A DNA stretch of 64,000 nucleotides. It comes from Allodiplogaster sudhausi. Its lineage: Eukaryota > Nematoda > Chromadorea > Rhabditida > Diplogasteridae. Positions within the stretch are counted from its first letter, which is position 1, and each line of letters starts with the position of its first letter. Both the position numbers and the translations under genes were made by a program. The stretch lies in contig CALZFC010000016.1 in the NCBI GenBank assembly GCA_945643635.1, positions 2,522,501 through 2,586,500 of the forward strand, written 5' to 3'. The notes below the pieces were generated by a model, which saw only the letters and a list, made by a program, of their open reading frames with translations, ran no database searches and was not told the DNA's origin. Positions 36,301 to 46,890 of the stretch are shown here, piece after piece.

Positions 36301-36890
36301 TATACATAATAAGAGCCCAATGTCTGCGGCCACTTCGTCAGATTCCGGCAGGCGAAGAATCTTCGAAGTCACTCCCATCCTGGATCCCTCGACCATTCAC
36401 TAAGCCTTGATTAACCGGATAAAACCTTTTTTTATATACATATATGTATATATATATATATTTATTATTAAAGCAAGCCTGGCGCACAAGAAAACAAACT
36501 AACTTTGTAAGCACCTCGAATAGCTTGAGACGGCCGAATTTCCTGTTGGCCCAGCCACATCACCACAGAGTGCGGGGCTACCGTTATCTAGCATTCCTAC
36601 GACGACTAGACCGGCGAATTCTTGCTTAATATTGTCAGAGTCCTGCAGGGAGAATGAAGTGTGAATTTGATGTATCTTAGATATCTGTTTTTTCTGAGTT
36701 TGATTGATTTTCATATTATCTCCCGATTATTTTGGGTAATCAATTAAAACTTGCGTAATAATGGGCGCGGGCCTCGTAGCACACGACAACGCATGAGCAG
36801 AAGTTAGAATCGAGCGTGTAACTATTTGCGAGGCTGCAGATGTCGAGCGAGACTGTGCATCTTTCCATTGGAATAGCGATCTACAACAAG
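33334..36890 (-). CDS. Degenerin/ENaC channel with EGF-like domain (EGAS-type)
   Basis: Reverse-strand exons recognised, 5' to 3': about 36772-36880 (Cys-rich, ICSLANSYTLDSNFCSC), 36500-36645, 36330-36410 (doubtful), 35890-36275 (Ser/Thr-rich stalk with repeats of TQTMTTSSTPPT), 35600-35845 (GPCGGYK ... EGF-like CERRSGVEVCFCSASYTGDNC), 35483-35555, 35205-35370, 34325-34430 (GCFRSCYQDGVHAECGC), 33995-34125 (ECECPPPCHASVFE), 33690-33755 (IDLYVEVEHLSI), 33334-33490. The last holds TM2 with the degenerin pore pattern GGQISLLLGCSAIIILE (G-x-S filter GCS). The family forms trimeric amiloride-sensitive Na+ channels; EGF fused to the channel is the nematode EGAS arrangement. TM1 and the start were not found, and several junctions are approximate. 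Confidence 0.78.
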
Positions 36891-37165
36891 GCAAGCCTCT
36901 TTTGATAATCGGGCAATAAATCATTTTCGTACTTCGAATGCATCGAGTAAACAACAAACAACAAATAACGATATGCATATAAACAACAAAGGTATTACAT
37001 AAAAAATTTACATGCAATTAAATATAAAAAAATAAGACGACTTGCCGTGCTTGCCGTGAATAGGGCCCCTGAAACAGGGAAGGCTGATGCTCTCTCTGGA
37101 TATCTCAATGAAGAAACCTTTTCCGCTTTAAAGTGCTCTTGTTTCTGAAACCGACCTCGAATTAT
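36873..37165. repeat. Direct repeat of about 295 bp, copy 1
   Basis: From TAGCGATCTACAACAAGGCA to CGAATTATCATCGCT, almost identical to 37714-38007 apart from a 4-nt length change in an AATA run. It lies in the palindrome centre, next to the first recognised exon of the channel gene, so duplication may have included its upstream region. Confidence 0.9.
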
Positions 37166-37713
37166 CATCGCTGCTAGCGATGACTTGAGCAGGAGCATGT
37201 TTCGAGAATTAATGACACTTTGCTTACGAGAGAATGGAATATCAATAGGGTGACGGATTGCAACGTACGAAGATTTCCTATAAAGCAAAAGTTTTATTCA
37301 ACATAATCTGCCCAAACATGAACACAGATAACGTTGAATAACTCGATGACATTTTAAAAGAATCTGGAAAAAGACGAGTCCATTCGTTGCTCGTGACATG
37401 CGAACAGAGGTAGTCACAACAAGTTACGATTCTTCTCGGATCAAATGGAAGGCAGCCATGGATGGTCGCGCCCGACTGGGGCAACTAGAGTCTTGTTCGG
37501 CAGCCATAGCGACTCAAAGTGGGTGACAGAAAAATGAAAAGAGTTAGGCGAACGACTCTAGATTCTAGCGCAAGTTGGCACAGGCACGAAACAATGGCGA
37601 CATTTATCTGTCACTTGTTTTCAGATCTAATGGTAAAGAAAACCATTAAGCGATGGTAATTAGGCAACAATACCTGCAAACTGTCACTAACATGGTCTAT
37701 AAAACAAATAGTA
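37166..37713. other. Spacer between direct repeats, no gene recognised
   Basis: Unique sequence without a recognisable exon. Short open frames on both strands show no motifs. Confidence 0.5.
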
Positions 37714-38007
37714 AATAGCGATCTACAACAAGGCAAGCCTCTTTTGATAATCGGGCAATAAATCATTTTCGTACTTCGAATGCATCGAGTAAACAACAAA
37801 CAACAAATAACGATATGCATATAAACAACAAAGGTATTACATAAAAAATTTACATGCAATTAAATAAATAAAAATAAGACGACTTGCCGTGCTTGCCGTG
37901 AATAGGGCCCCTGAAACAGGGAAGGCTGATGCTCTCTCTGGATATCTCAATGAAGAAACCTTTTCCGCTTTAAAGTGCTCTTGTTTCTGAAACCGACCTC
38001 GAATTAT
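37714..38007. repeat. Direct repeat of about 295 bp, copy 2
   Basis: Second copy of 36873-37165, about 841 bp downstream, ending just before a (CTCT/ATAT) tract and the inner edge of the right palindrome arm. Confidence 0.9.
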
Positions 38008-38240
38008 CATCGCTCTCTCCCTATATTCTCTCTCTATATATTCTCTCTCTCCGAATATTGTATACAGCGGATGGTCCTCGAAGTGCGTGAGTAATAAATC
38101 ATAAGTGGCATCCTTCTACTTTGACATTGACTATTCAGTTAATGCAAGTTTTTCTTCTCCTTTTTTGTTTGAACAATCAATAAGTATGTAAAATAAGTAA
38201 TAAGTATATATAGAGTTTGACAAAAATAATTTGATATACT

Positions 38241-38350
38241 TCATTCACCAGGGCTGCTTCCGTTCGTGCTACCAAGACGGAGTGCACGCCGAATGCGGCT
38301 GCATGGACACGATGTATGCGAGGAAGAAGGATGTTCCGCCGTGCAGCTTC
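38241..38350 (+). pseudogene. Orphan degenerin/ENaC exon in right arm
   Basis: Copy of the Cys-rich channel exon (GCFRSCYQDGVHAECGC ... DVPPCSF) on the opposite strand. The following exons (CPPPC exon, TM2 and stop) fall in the 824 bp missing from this arm, and upstream exons lie outside the arm, so it cannot make a channel. Confidence 0.85.
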
Positions 38351-39646
38351 CAGAAATGTTAAATAAGAAGGAAAAAATCCAACTAAAAATAACCACTAAG
38401 AAAGCAAACGCGTGCTTACATATTTTCACGCAGCGGGTTTGTGCGACCAGCGAAATAGTACGTGAGAATGAGAGTGCCGTCTCACAGGGTCCCAGGGGTT
38501 GACGCGGCAATTCAAAGTTGTATTTGTCTCCATTAAATACGTGAAGATAACACATTCTAATCACCTATCACAATGTTTGCATTACAATATTTCAATCTTC
38601 ATTTTTATAATATACTCTATAAGGTCCAGGCACTATTTCGATCATTATTGAAGTTAGCTAGTCACAGATTTTTTGATCCAAGTTGGACATAATAACACCT
38701 TTATACTCTGCCGACTCTTTTCGAACAATTTTGATATCTAGGAAAACTACAGTTATGCGAATATTCGGAGGCACAATGACGCGGTACAAAATTTAGCTAT
38801 ACACAATTTTAAGCGAAATCTTGCTTATACAATTTTAGGCGGCATTCAGTGTTTCGCCAAGTCCCATTTTTATATGTGCTCACGTGAAGTTGCCATGGAT
38901 TTTGAAAAAAAAACACTCTATATAGCGGCTTATTGTTAGAGGTCTTGCAGTTTTGCCAGGCCCAAGTGAACTTTTCCAAAAGAATCGTCACATGCGGCTC
39001 ATAGTTGCTTGGAAACCACGGCTGCACCACGAGTTGTTTGAATCTTTAATCATTGCCTACAATCGCAGCCTACTCGCTTGAAAAGTGAGCTTGTTTTGCT
39101 AATTGAAGACGGACTTCAAAAGTTTCACTTACTTTAGGCTGTTTGTTAAATTAAGAAGTCACATGCACGTTTGAAGAAGTGTGAAGTTGCGTACAAAGAA
39201 AATAACAGTTGAACGATGGACTAACAAGGAACCGTGAAGGTGCAAGAGCATCTTTAATAATTTCGATGAAGAAAGACACATGTACATATGTATGTACATA
39301 CGTTAGCATCATCGACTGACGACATTTTTCATCTTTTTGTTGCAGCAGATTCATTTTAAAAAGAATTTACGCTTAAAAAGAATATTAAATTTCCAGCAGT
39401 AGTTGAAAAGTTAAATCTGATCTCTCTAGATTCATAAATAGGTACATATATGCGATAAGCTAAACAGTAAATTCGTTTCAAAACTTTTTCCACAATGATA
39501 ACTTATAACATGTTCAAAAAGCCAATTAAAAGCGCAGAAGAGACCACTTCCGGGTGAGAGCGAGAGAACAAGATTTAGTGTCAAATTCGATTTTTTTTGG
39601 GTATTGTAACTGCTTTATGGGTGACGCTTTCATTTTTGGCTCTTCT

Positions 39647-40204
39647 TTATTCGGGGCTAAATCTCAAACTGGTGATGCGGCCTTGAAGGACGCCACTAAG
39701 TCTGCAAAGAAGATCAATTATTTATGGAGCTTTAATTTTTTATTTGCTTTCTTTAACCTCACTCTTATATACTATTATAAATGATTTTGCACCATGCAAT
39801 GTATTAAAGCTAGTTAAAAGGTGAAAAATATCTCAAATTGTAAAGGAAATCAAAGTAAAAATATTACACTTTTTTGAGCTCCCAGAAAAAATTGGAAATA
39901 GTTGAGCTACCAGAAATAAATATATATTAAGATAAGAACATAAAAATAAAAAATAAAAAACCTGAGCGTAAGTTCGGCCGTGCAAGAAGTGACTCGGTCG
40001 ACCGATGCGCACTCCTCTAGAACCACTGCCTCCAGGCACTCCAGCTGCTCGAGGGCCCTGGAAAATATTGATATCTTTTTGCGACAGGACCATAAAAAAT
40101 TTGATTTCATTTCGCGCCAGGACAGATGAAAAATATCGGTTTCTTTTCGCGTTAGGACCCTGGAAAATGCCTATTTATTGTCAAAACAAAACGTGAACCA
40201 AGAA

Positions 40205-40237
<33 letters not shown>

Positions 40238-42441
40238 ATTCTGCTGACGTGAATAAAGCGTGAATCTGTTGTTGTGAGGAGAAGAGTGCATCCGAGACCA
40301 CCACGCTCCTCAGGCGTGGATGCTGTCTGATGAAGAGAGGCAGGAACGCACCGAAGTTCAGCGATTGCCGGGCGCCAAACTGTCAAATTTAGTTAGATTT
40401 AAGAAAATTTTCGGTTTGAAAAAGAAAATCTAAACTATATTTATTTTAATTACAAAATGAGGAAATTAAAAAAATGAATATTATACATTTTACATGATGC
40501 AAAGTTCGAAAATATCTGTAGCTTTATATTTTATCACATATGTACGTATGTATATATATACATATGTAGGTGGTTTTCAATGTTGGCTAATATAATAAGA
40601 CTTCGACGGAATATCTGTTATGATGATTTCTGCAATATTTCGCAACTGTAATCCTACCATAATCGCTTCCAGCCTAGGCAAAGTTGTCTTGGCATCGAGA
40701 ATCGCCTTGAGGAAGGACTCGGGTCGTTCGATTGCGAGGCAGCGGATGCGAGCGAGTTGCTGCACCATTGAGACGGCGTCGCAGGAGCAGCCGCCTCAAG
40801 GTTAGAAGAGTCAAAAATACAATTTTGAATTCGCGCTTTTTTCCTGACACAAGGGCGTGACAACACATTTAGAGAGACGCCAACAACACTGGTCGGGAAA
40901 ATTAATTGTTGAGTTTCGCGTACCTTTAATTTGATCATTTTAATTGTTCAATAGTTTAAGGAGACCTGATAGACATTATTGTAACGTTTACATGTTATGA
41001 AATTATTTCAACAAGGAATACATAAATAGTACCTCGAACGTGATGAATTGGATTCCATGTCGAGATGCGCAGTTCTTCCAGCTTGGAGAAGAGGGGAAGT
41101 GCGAAGAGGACATCCGGATCGACAAGTGGCAGACCCGATTCCACTGTCAGATCGAGCAGACGAAGAGCGGGGAAAGACGACGAGAGCTAAAGAGAGACAG
41201 AGAGAGCGAGAGAGCGAGAGAGAGATAAGGGAGAGAGGGGGAGAGAGAGGGGAGAGGGAGAATGAGAGAAAATTGATAAAATTAAATGGAAAAAAATAAA
41301 TTATAATAAAAACTGAAAGCGTTATCCTAAGATTTTGTAAGATTTGGATATGACCAAACGACAACAACGAATCTTTATTACTTTTGTATTAAACTATCTG
41401 TATTACTTATCTTACTATTCTGGCATTACAGTAATTCTGTCTACCTGAATCAGATTGCTGACCGACACCTTGACAGGTGCTCGTCGAAGAGAGAGTCTCT
41501 CTAGTAGCGGCATCCATGCGCCGATGCGGCAGAGACCAGTCAGGCGATCATCTGCCGAGAGGTCCTGAGCGAACAGTTATTTTACTTCGGCAGATAATAT
41601 TATATTTCTTCTCGATCCGTGGAAAATTATTCTCCCAGAGCGCAAATTACTAAATTACTCCACATTATGAGAGCGTCTCGCCGTATGTACCATATCTGGC
41701 GCTTGTGTGTGAGGCCACCTTGGTGAGAGAGAGAGAGAGAATCTTGCACTCGTTCCTTTGTGGCGAAGACCAAAGATTACAGCTAAAAAATTGAAGATAA
41801 CTAACCACTTTAGTGTGCGTGGAGAAAAGAGTGCAGACGCGTAGCTCGCAATTCCTTGCCATCAGAAAGTGCACAACAGAAAGGACGGCGCTGTTCACCT
41901 GCACACGAGTCATGCCGGATAGAATTAGGAGGCCGCACAAGGCGTTTGTACATGTGCACATTTATCTTCTATTATAAGATCTTGTAAAGAATTAATGAAA
42001 TTAAGTTGAAATGTTTTTGGATATGCAAAAAGGCGCGAATTCATGATTGATTTTTTGTTAAATTAAGGAATAAACAAATAAAATCAAGTGAATTCATGCT
42101 AATTACAATAGGTTAGTACACCGACCCCTCTCAATCGAATCCAGTCCACGACTTCCAGCTGCGAGAGCACGCGAACTACCAACTCCGCGGGCAGGTCGCC
42201 GAAGGATGGAGGGATCGGTGGGGAATGTGCGGAGAGGCAGAAGGAAGCATCCTTTGCCTAAACGGGAGGGTTATTATAAATTTTATTTTTTTATCATTAC
42301 TTGTTCTTTTTATAATACGGCAAGATCTTCTTTTATTCATTTAAATAATATAGATATCTCCCGAACCTCTATCGAGACGGACGCCGATGGCAGAGTGTGG
42401 AAGTCGGCGACGTGTGCAGGGAGCGTCTCTGCTTGGACCAT
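39647..42441 (-). CDS. F-box/LRR-like protein, right copy
   Basis: Mirror of the 29389-32192 gene. The start codon (42441), the splice sites I checked and the stop (39647) are kept, so it probably also encodes about 330 aa. Amino-acid changes seen by eye include I to R in the LLEILSLR block, E to K in FSELEEL, A to T in LDAKATL and D to E in RLDAIM. A few intronic indels exist, for example in the (CT)n tract and in the TTATGTTCTTATC region of intron 8. Both copies look potentially functional. Confidence 0.82.
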
Positions 42442-43020
42442 GGCGGGCGGCCACGAATATTTTCCGGCTCAAAAAGTAACTCGAATATTTTCGGGCTTTC
42501 AAGTGACTCGGATACGCTTATATCCTTGCTATATTTTATCGTGTGCGAGAGGAAGAAGGACAAACACGAGAACACGAAAAAAGCGGAATAGTGCTGTCCC
42601 GGAGAGAAACCATAGCCTCGATGCGACGAAATAGCCCTGGATGGGCCTCTCACCTCGCCCGTCACATACTTCGCACTTTCTGCACTCAACCAAACTCCAT
42701 CCACGGATATGCACATTTTGTGTTTACTTTGGAATATGCCGAAAAGGACTCAACCACTGTGCCTGCTTGCACAGGATCAATTCGATGCAGCTTCGACATT
42801 TGGTCTTTGAATCAAGGTTGAATGAATTTTGTGGTTTTCACATATGGCAAAACTACCGTATGTCAGGATTCAACTTTCAAGGCAAACTTTATTTTTTTAA
42901 TTAGTGAAATGCTAGAAGATTGAAGACAAGATTTTATTTATTACATCTGCCGCCTAAGTTGTGTCAGCACGTTTATTTGTTGTTCATTTCTTTTAAATTG
43001 TGTTATCAAAATCCATGCGG

Positions 43021-43980
43021 ATTGTTGCGGCATGTTTTGAACCTGACGCAATGCTGTCAGTTAGATTAGCCAGCGTCCCGTTTACTAACTCTCCGCCCCG
43101 CCAAGAGGCAGAACAAGAGAGAGGACATCAGTACGACTCGGAGGAGGCTGACCGATCGCCCGTCTCACTTGACACTCAACGGGAGGAACAATATCAGGTG
43201 GAAATCTAGCACATAATTACTTCTGGTCAGATAAGGAGGGAATGCTCTTGGCGGCATTGCCTCTCTACATTTACTTGCAGGGATATGAGCCTGACTCACC
43301 ATCAGCGAACTAGAGAAAATGCATTTGCTGATTTTATATGTTTATTCGCTAAGGACAGAGGGATTTTATCAAATTTAAATTTAATTTTCTAAGGATAGGG
43401 TGTTCACCTAATCTTACATAAACGACAAGATGTCAAGAGCATTAACACGGAGCGACTATAGCCCGCATCGAAGTGAAGACGCAGGATAATTACGCAAACT
43501 TCGCCAGCATTCACAATCAAAAAATATGGCGGAGTTTTTTTTTTTCAAGAGCAGCTTCTTATTTAATTTCCGTTTTTTAGAGAGCATACGTTATCTGAAG
43601 TTGGAGAAGTTCATTTCGTGAAGCAGGCAGTAATTAAAGCAACCCGTTCTCGTAGTCAACTGCGGGAGTTGTCACCGTTTTCTACGTGGCGCATCAACTG
43701 CCATTCGTGCTTAATCTGCCGGATTTCTTGTTGCAAATGATACGATTTGATAATGGAGTGCTTATCACGATTTTCTTAAGAAATGACAGCCTCAACTTGC
43801 ATGGAATCAATACCTTTACTACATTTGCAGGGTTTGAACATCTGAAGCTTTCAAAATAGTTTAAATGGTATCCTTTTTTTTAAAAATTGTGTCGTGAATT
43901 TCTTTTTAGTAATCGGTTTAAATGAACTAGAAATGCGTATGTAACTGAAGTTTGTCATCCAATTCTCCCGACTTCCCCCG
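43021..43980. other. Region right of palindrome, one possible exon
   Basis: A short forward frame at about 43050-43199 reads SVPFTNSPPRQEAEQERG and then a charged, Ser-rich stretch ending EEQYQ just before a GTGGAAAT donor-like site. It resembles a cytoplasmic tail but matches no family I know. The rest is AT-rich with no recognised gene. Confidence 0.3.
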
Positions 43981-43984
43981 AACT

Positions 43985-44300
43985 ATGTCGAATTATAGGT
44001 GACAGTAGCAGTGAAAATCCCCAAACTCCACCCCCCGAAAAAGCGCAGAGAAAGAAAGACCATCGCCTCGACTTGACGAAATATCATTGGCAGAAAAAAA
44101 ATCAAATATTGCGTCTTACTTCGCCCGTCGCTTCGCATATCTTTGCACCTTCTGTACTCGGTCAAACTCGATATCCACATTTTTTGCTAACTTTGGATTA
44201 AACCGAATAGTACATAGTCACAGGGCTTTGCTTGCACAGGATCTGTTCGTGGCAATTTCTAGATTTGGTCTGCAAGGCTGCTTGATTGTGCTGGCTTTCA
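43985..44300 (+). repeat. Diverged copy of the F-box gene's upstream region
   Basis: Similar to 42585-42850 (right arm): GAGAAAGAAAGACCATCGCC, CTTCGCCCGTCGCTTCGCAT, TTGCACAGGATCTGTTCGTG. It is much more diverged than the palindrome arms are from each other, so this duplication is older. Confidence 0.7.
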
Positions 44301-44735
44301 CACAAAACTACCGTATAACAATCTGGTTGTGCCATTTATTTCTTTTTAGCAATCCGATTCGCGCTCGTCATAAATCCAACTGGAACTGCGTGAAGGTTAT
44401 GCAATTATCACCACTTACACCAAACTATATCAAATTATGAATCAGAAATACGTGCAACGCGATGCGAAGAAATAAATGTGATTTCTGCTGTGTTCTTTTG
44501 CAACTGTTCCGGATTGTGTTAAAAAAATTTAAATATTAAATTCCTGCATATTTATTGATATCTCGCTCCCACAGTTCCTTCGTTTCACTCCCTGTAAATG
44601 TCTCTGCCCTCCCCGGATAGTTCTAGGTATGTTGCTTCTATGCAGCAATGAGCTTTTTGTAATGGGAGAAGGGAGTCGTACTCTTCCTCCCACTCCTCCA
44701 TTTAGATAATTTATATTTTACTCCGGATTTCTGAA

Positions 44736-44914
44736 TTAAAGGAGGGCGATCTAATGCAGGTTCGAATTGTCGCGTCTGCCCTGTGATTCCTCACTCTCAT
44801 TCTTGCGTTCTATTCCGCAGGTCACACAAACACGCAGTGTGAAAATAGCAAGCGCGAATGAGAGTGAGAAGGGTTGAAATATCACGTAATTTTTCGGGGA
44901 TAGCCCTCCTTTAA
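44736..44914. mobile_element. MITE-like element, TTAAAGGAGGGC ends
   Basis: Ends TTAAAGGAGGGCGATC and GATAGCCCTCCTTTAA. The centre holds an inner hairpin: CACTCTCATTCTTGCG ... CGCGAATGAGAGTG. Relatives occur at 52014-52326; the inner hairpin alone is seen near 34197-34270. The TTAA at both ends may be the target site. Confidence 0.75.
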
Positions 44915-44994
44915 AAAAGATTTTACTCCGTTACGAGAAAAACATATGTATAAAAAAAGTTTTATTTTATTTAAACTTTTTTCTTTCTTTTCAT

Positions 44995-45062
44995 CGATAG
45001 ATTTTGTGATTTGTCTACTCAAGCTGGAAGGCGTGCGTAATGACGGAGATTGTCTAATACAA
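44995..45062 (+). pseudogene. Acyltransferase last-exon fragment
   Basis: Matches parental exon 13 (3731-3779): TTTGTCTACTCAAGCTGGAAGG then GAGATTGTCTAATAC. An AAG to AAT change and TAG to TAA are visible. Isolated. Confidence 0.78.
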
Positions 45063-45179
45063 TCCGTAGTCATCGTTCGATCTAGTTCCTTCATAAAAAC
45101 ATTAAAATTTTCCAGACAGTTGTAATCTCACCCCTTTAAATCACACAAATCGATATATATATATATATATATATATGAA

Positions 45180-46080
45180 TAAGATTTAACTTGTCAGCAA
45201 ACGGTGTCGTCCTAGTAGGAGTGATGTGGGTACCTATGCTGCTGAAGTGCAACCCTGACGCAAGTGTAATAATTACTCGCCTTGTATTGATGGATCGTAA
45301 TTCATTGATTTATGTTTGTTTGTTCATATAGCTATGTACATTTGTACATACTATCTAGACAAGATTGCTGCTCTGCCCAATATTTACTGTAACAAAAGTA
45401 GGCAATATTTAATTAAGTAATGACAACATACACAAATATTTATTTATATTATTTTCCACATTGGAAAGTACAGGCATTTATAGGTTAAATTTTTTTCTCT
45501 TTGTTTTGTTGCATAAAATGTTAGTGCTACACATTGTAATCATAAAGAATGGTTAGAAAAAAACTTTGGTATTAGAAAAAAAGAATTAAATTATTGATGC
45601 ACATCAAAAATGCATGCTGCAGCACTAACAAATGGAAGTCGAAGTGGAGAACTCGTTTGGCAATTTCCTCGAATTTTGTGCTGGCAAGCACACAAAGGTT
45701 TATCCTAATAATAATCCATTTGTTTACTTTTCCTATGAGTGTGCTGGGAAGAAGAGGCGGGACGATTAGCTCCGCCCATCTTATCCTAATCAATCCTTTC
45801 TTCCTTCCGATGCGCTTCTCTCAATCCTCGGCTCTTTACGTCTTTCGTGTCTAATAAATATGTTTGACTAGCTTGCTTTCATTGATTGTCACAGAGAAGG
45901 AGAGATGAACCCGCACATTTTGTACGATATCCCTGTGTGCTTATCAGCACAAACTGTGCCATTTCATCCTTTGTCAGCTCAAAGTCGAAAATGGACGCGT
46001 TCTCCTTAAGCCGCTTCTCATTCGTGCTCTTCGGAATCGCTGCAATTGCTCACTGCAGAAGCAGGTGCCTAAGAATCTAG
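45180..46080 (-). pseudogene. Aldo-keto reductase last-exon and exon-9 fragments
   Basis: Near 45190-45250 is a decayed copy of the reductase C-terminal exon and its acceptor region (parent 61360-61430). Near 45960-46070 is reductase exon 9 in reverse (readable as IPKSTNEKRLKENA and FDFELT) with substitutions such as loss of the GMAV codons. Order and strand match the parent gene; the intron between them is largely unrelated. Confidence 0.78.
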
Positions 46081-46383
46081 AAAGAGATATTTAAATTTAC
46101 CGCTCAGAAAGGATAGGTTGAAAACGTAATTCAGCGATTGATACGATGCAATGAAGCTGCACTCTATAATATGAAGCTTATTTAGTTATCGAAATTGAAG
46201 AACCTTAAGCAAGCGAAAATACCGGTCATCTTTTTATTAATGGCTTTTTCATTGACGGTAAAACCACCTGTTTGCCGTGGAGACGTGGGCAATAAAACTG
46301 GACAGTGCGTTTTTCTAATCTATAATTTTTCTTACGAGTAAAGTTATCCACCGGGTACGCATCCGCCCAGGTCAAACGTAACA

Positions 46384-46437
46384 GATCCTGACTGTGAGGT
46401 CAGAGTCTCTTTGATCCTGACTGTGAGGTCAGAGTAA
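46384..46437 (+). repeat. Two tandem copies of a 28-bp unit
   Basis: GATCCTGACTGTGAGGTCAG plus AGTCTCTT, present twice with the second copy incomplete. It contains a short CTGACTGTGAGGTCAG palindrome and lies just upstream of an acyltransferase fragment. Confidence 0.75.
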
Positions 46438-46489
46438 GCCTAAAAATTATTCATTTCATGAATTGGTTTATTTTGTAATTTATTTGTAG

Positions 46490-46735
46490 CCCGAACCATT
46501 TCGTTCTGGATGTTTATTCCAAATCGTTAGTTTCCTTGTAAACATCATCCAAATGTACTCTAGTGGTTATCTCTCACATTCAAGACCCGTGTTCGATTAC
46601 CTGCATCGGAAGAATGTTTTTGCAGACATTTCTCGAATTTATCTTTCTTTGGTGACCGCGTTCGTGTGAGGGGCGATATCACTGATCCTGATCAGCCAAT
46701 CGTGATTATGAATCATCGAACAACATAAGCGAGTG
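46490..46735 (+). pseudogene. Acyltransferase exon 3-4 copy with tRNA-Glu remnant
   Basis: Contains the end of exon 3 (CCATTTCGTTCTGGATGTTT), the GTTAGT donor, a shortened tRNA-Glu remnant (CTCTAGTGGTTATCTCTCAC ... TTCGATTACCTGCATCGGA), and exon 4 (CGAATTTATCTTTC ... ATTATGAATCATCGAACA) with insertions that break the frame. It shows that exon, intron and tRNA were copied together at DNA level, not through mRNA. Confidence 0.88.
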
Positions 46736-46890
46736 ATCTAACAATAAAGAGTGATGTTATTTTGAACAAAACAGTCAAAATAACAGAATGCATGACCGAT
46801 ATATCTACATAAAAATTTTTTTTACAAATGAATACCACCAGCACCTTGGACGAATCGAAAAAAAAAATCTTTTTTTTTTTTTACTTCTTA

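Larger units (their letters stand above)
38062..43020 (-). repeat. Right arm of 14-kb imperfect palindrome
   Basis: Inverse of 28811-34612. Inner edge ATACAGCGGATGG at 38062, outer edge CCATGCGG at 43020. The join GATAAC|ACATTCTAATCAC near 38551 marks where about 824 bp of the left arm are missing, with at most one base of microhomology. Confidence 0.92.
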
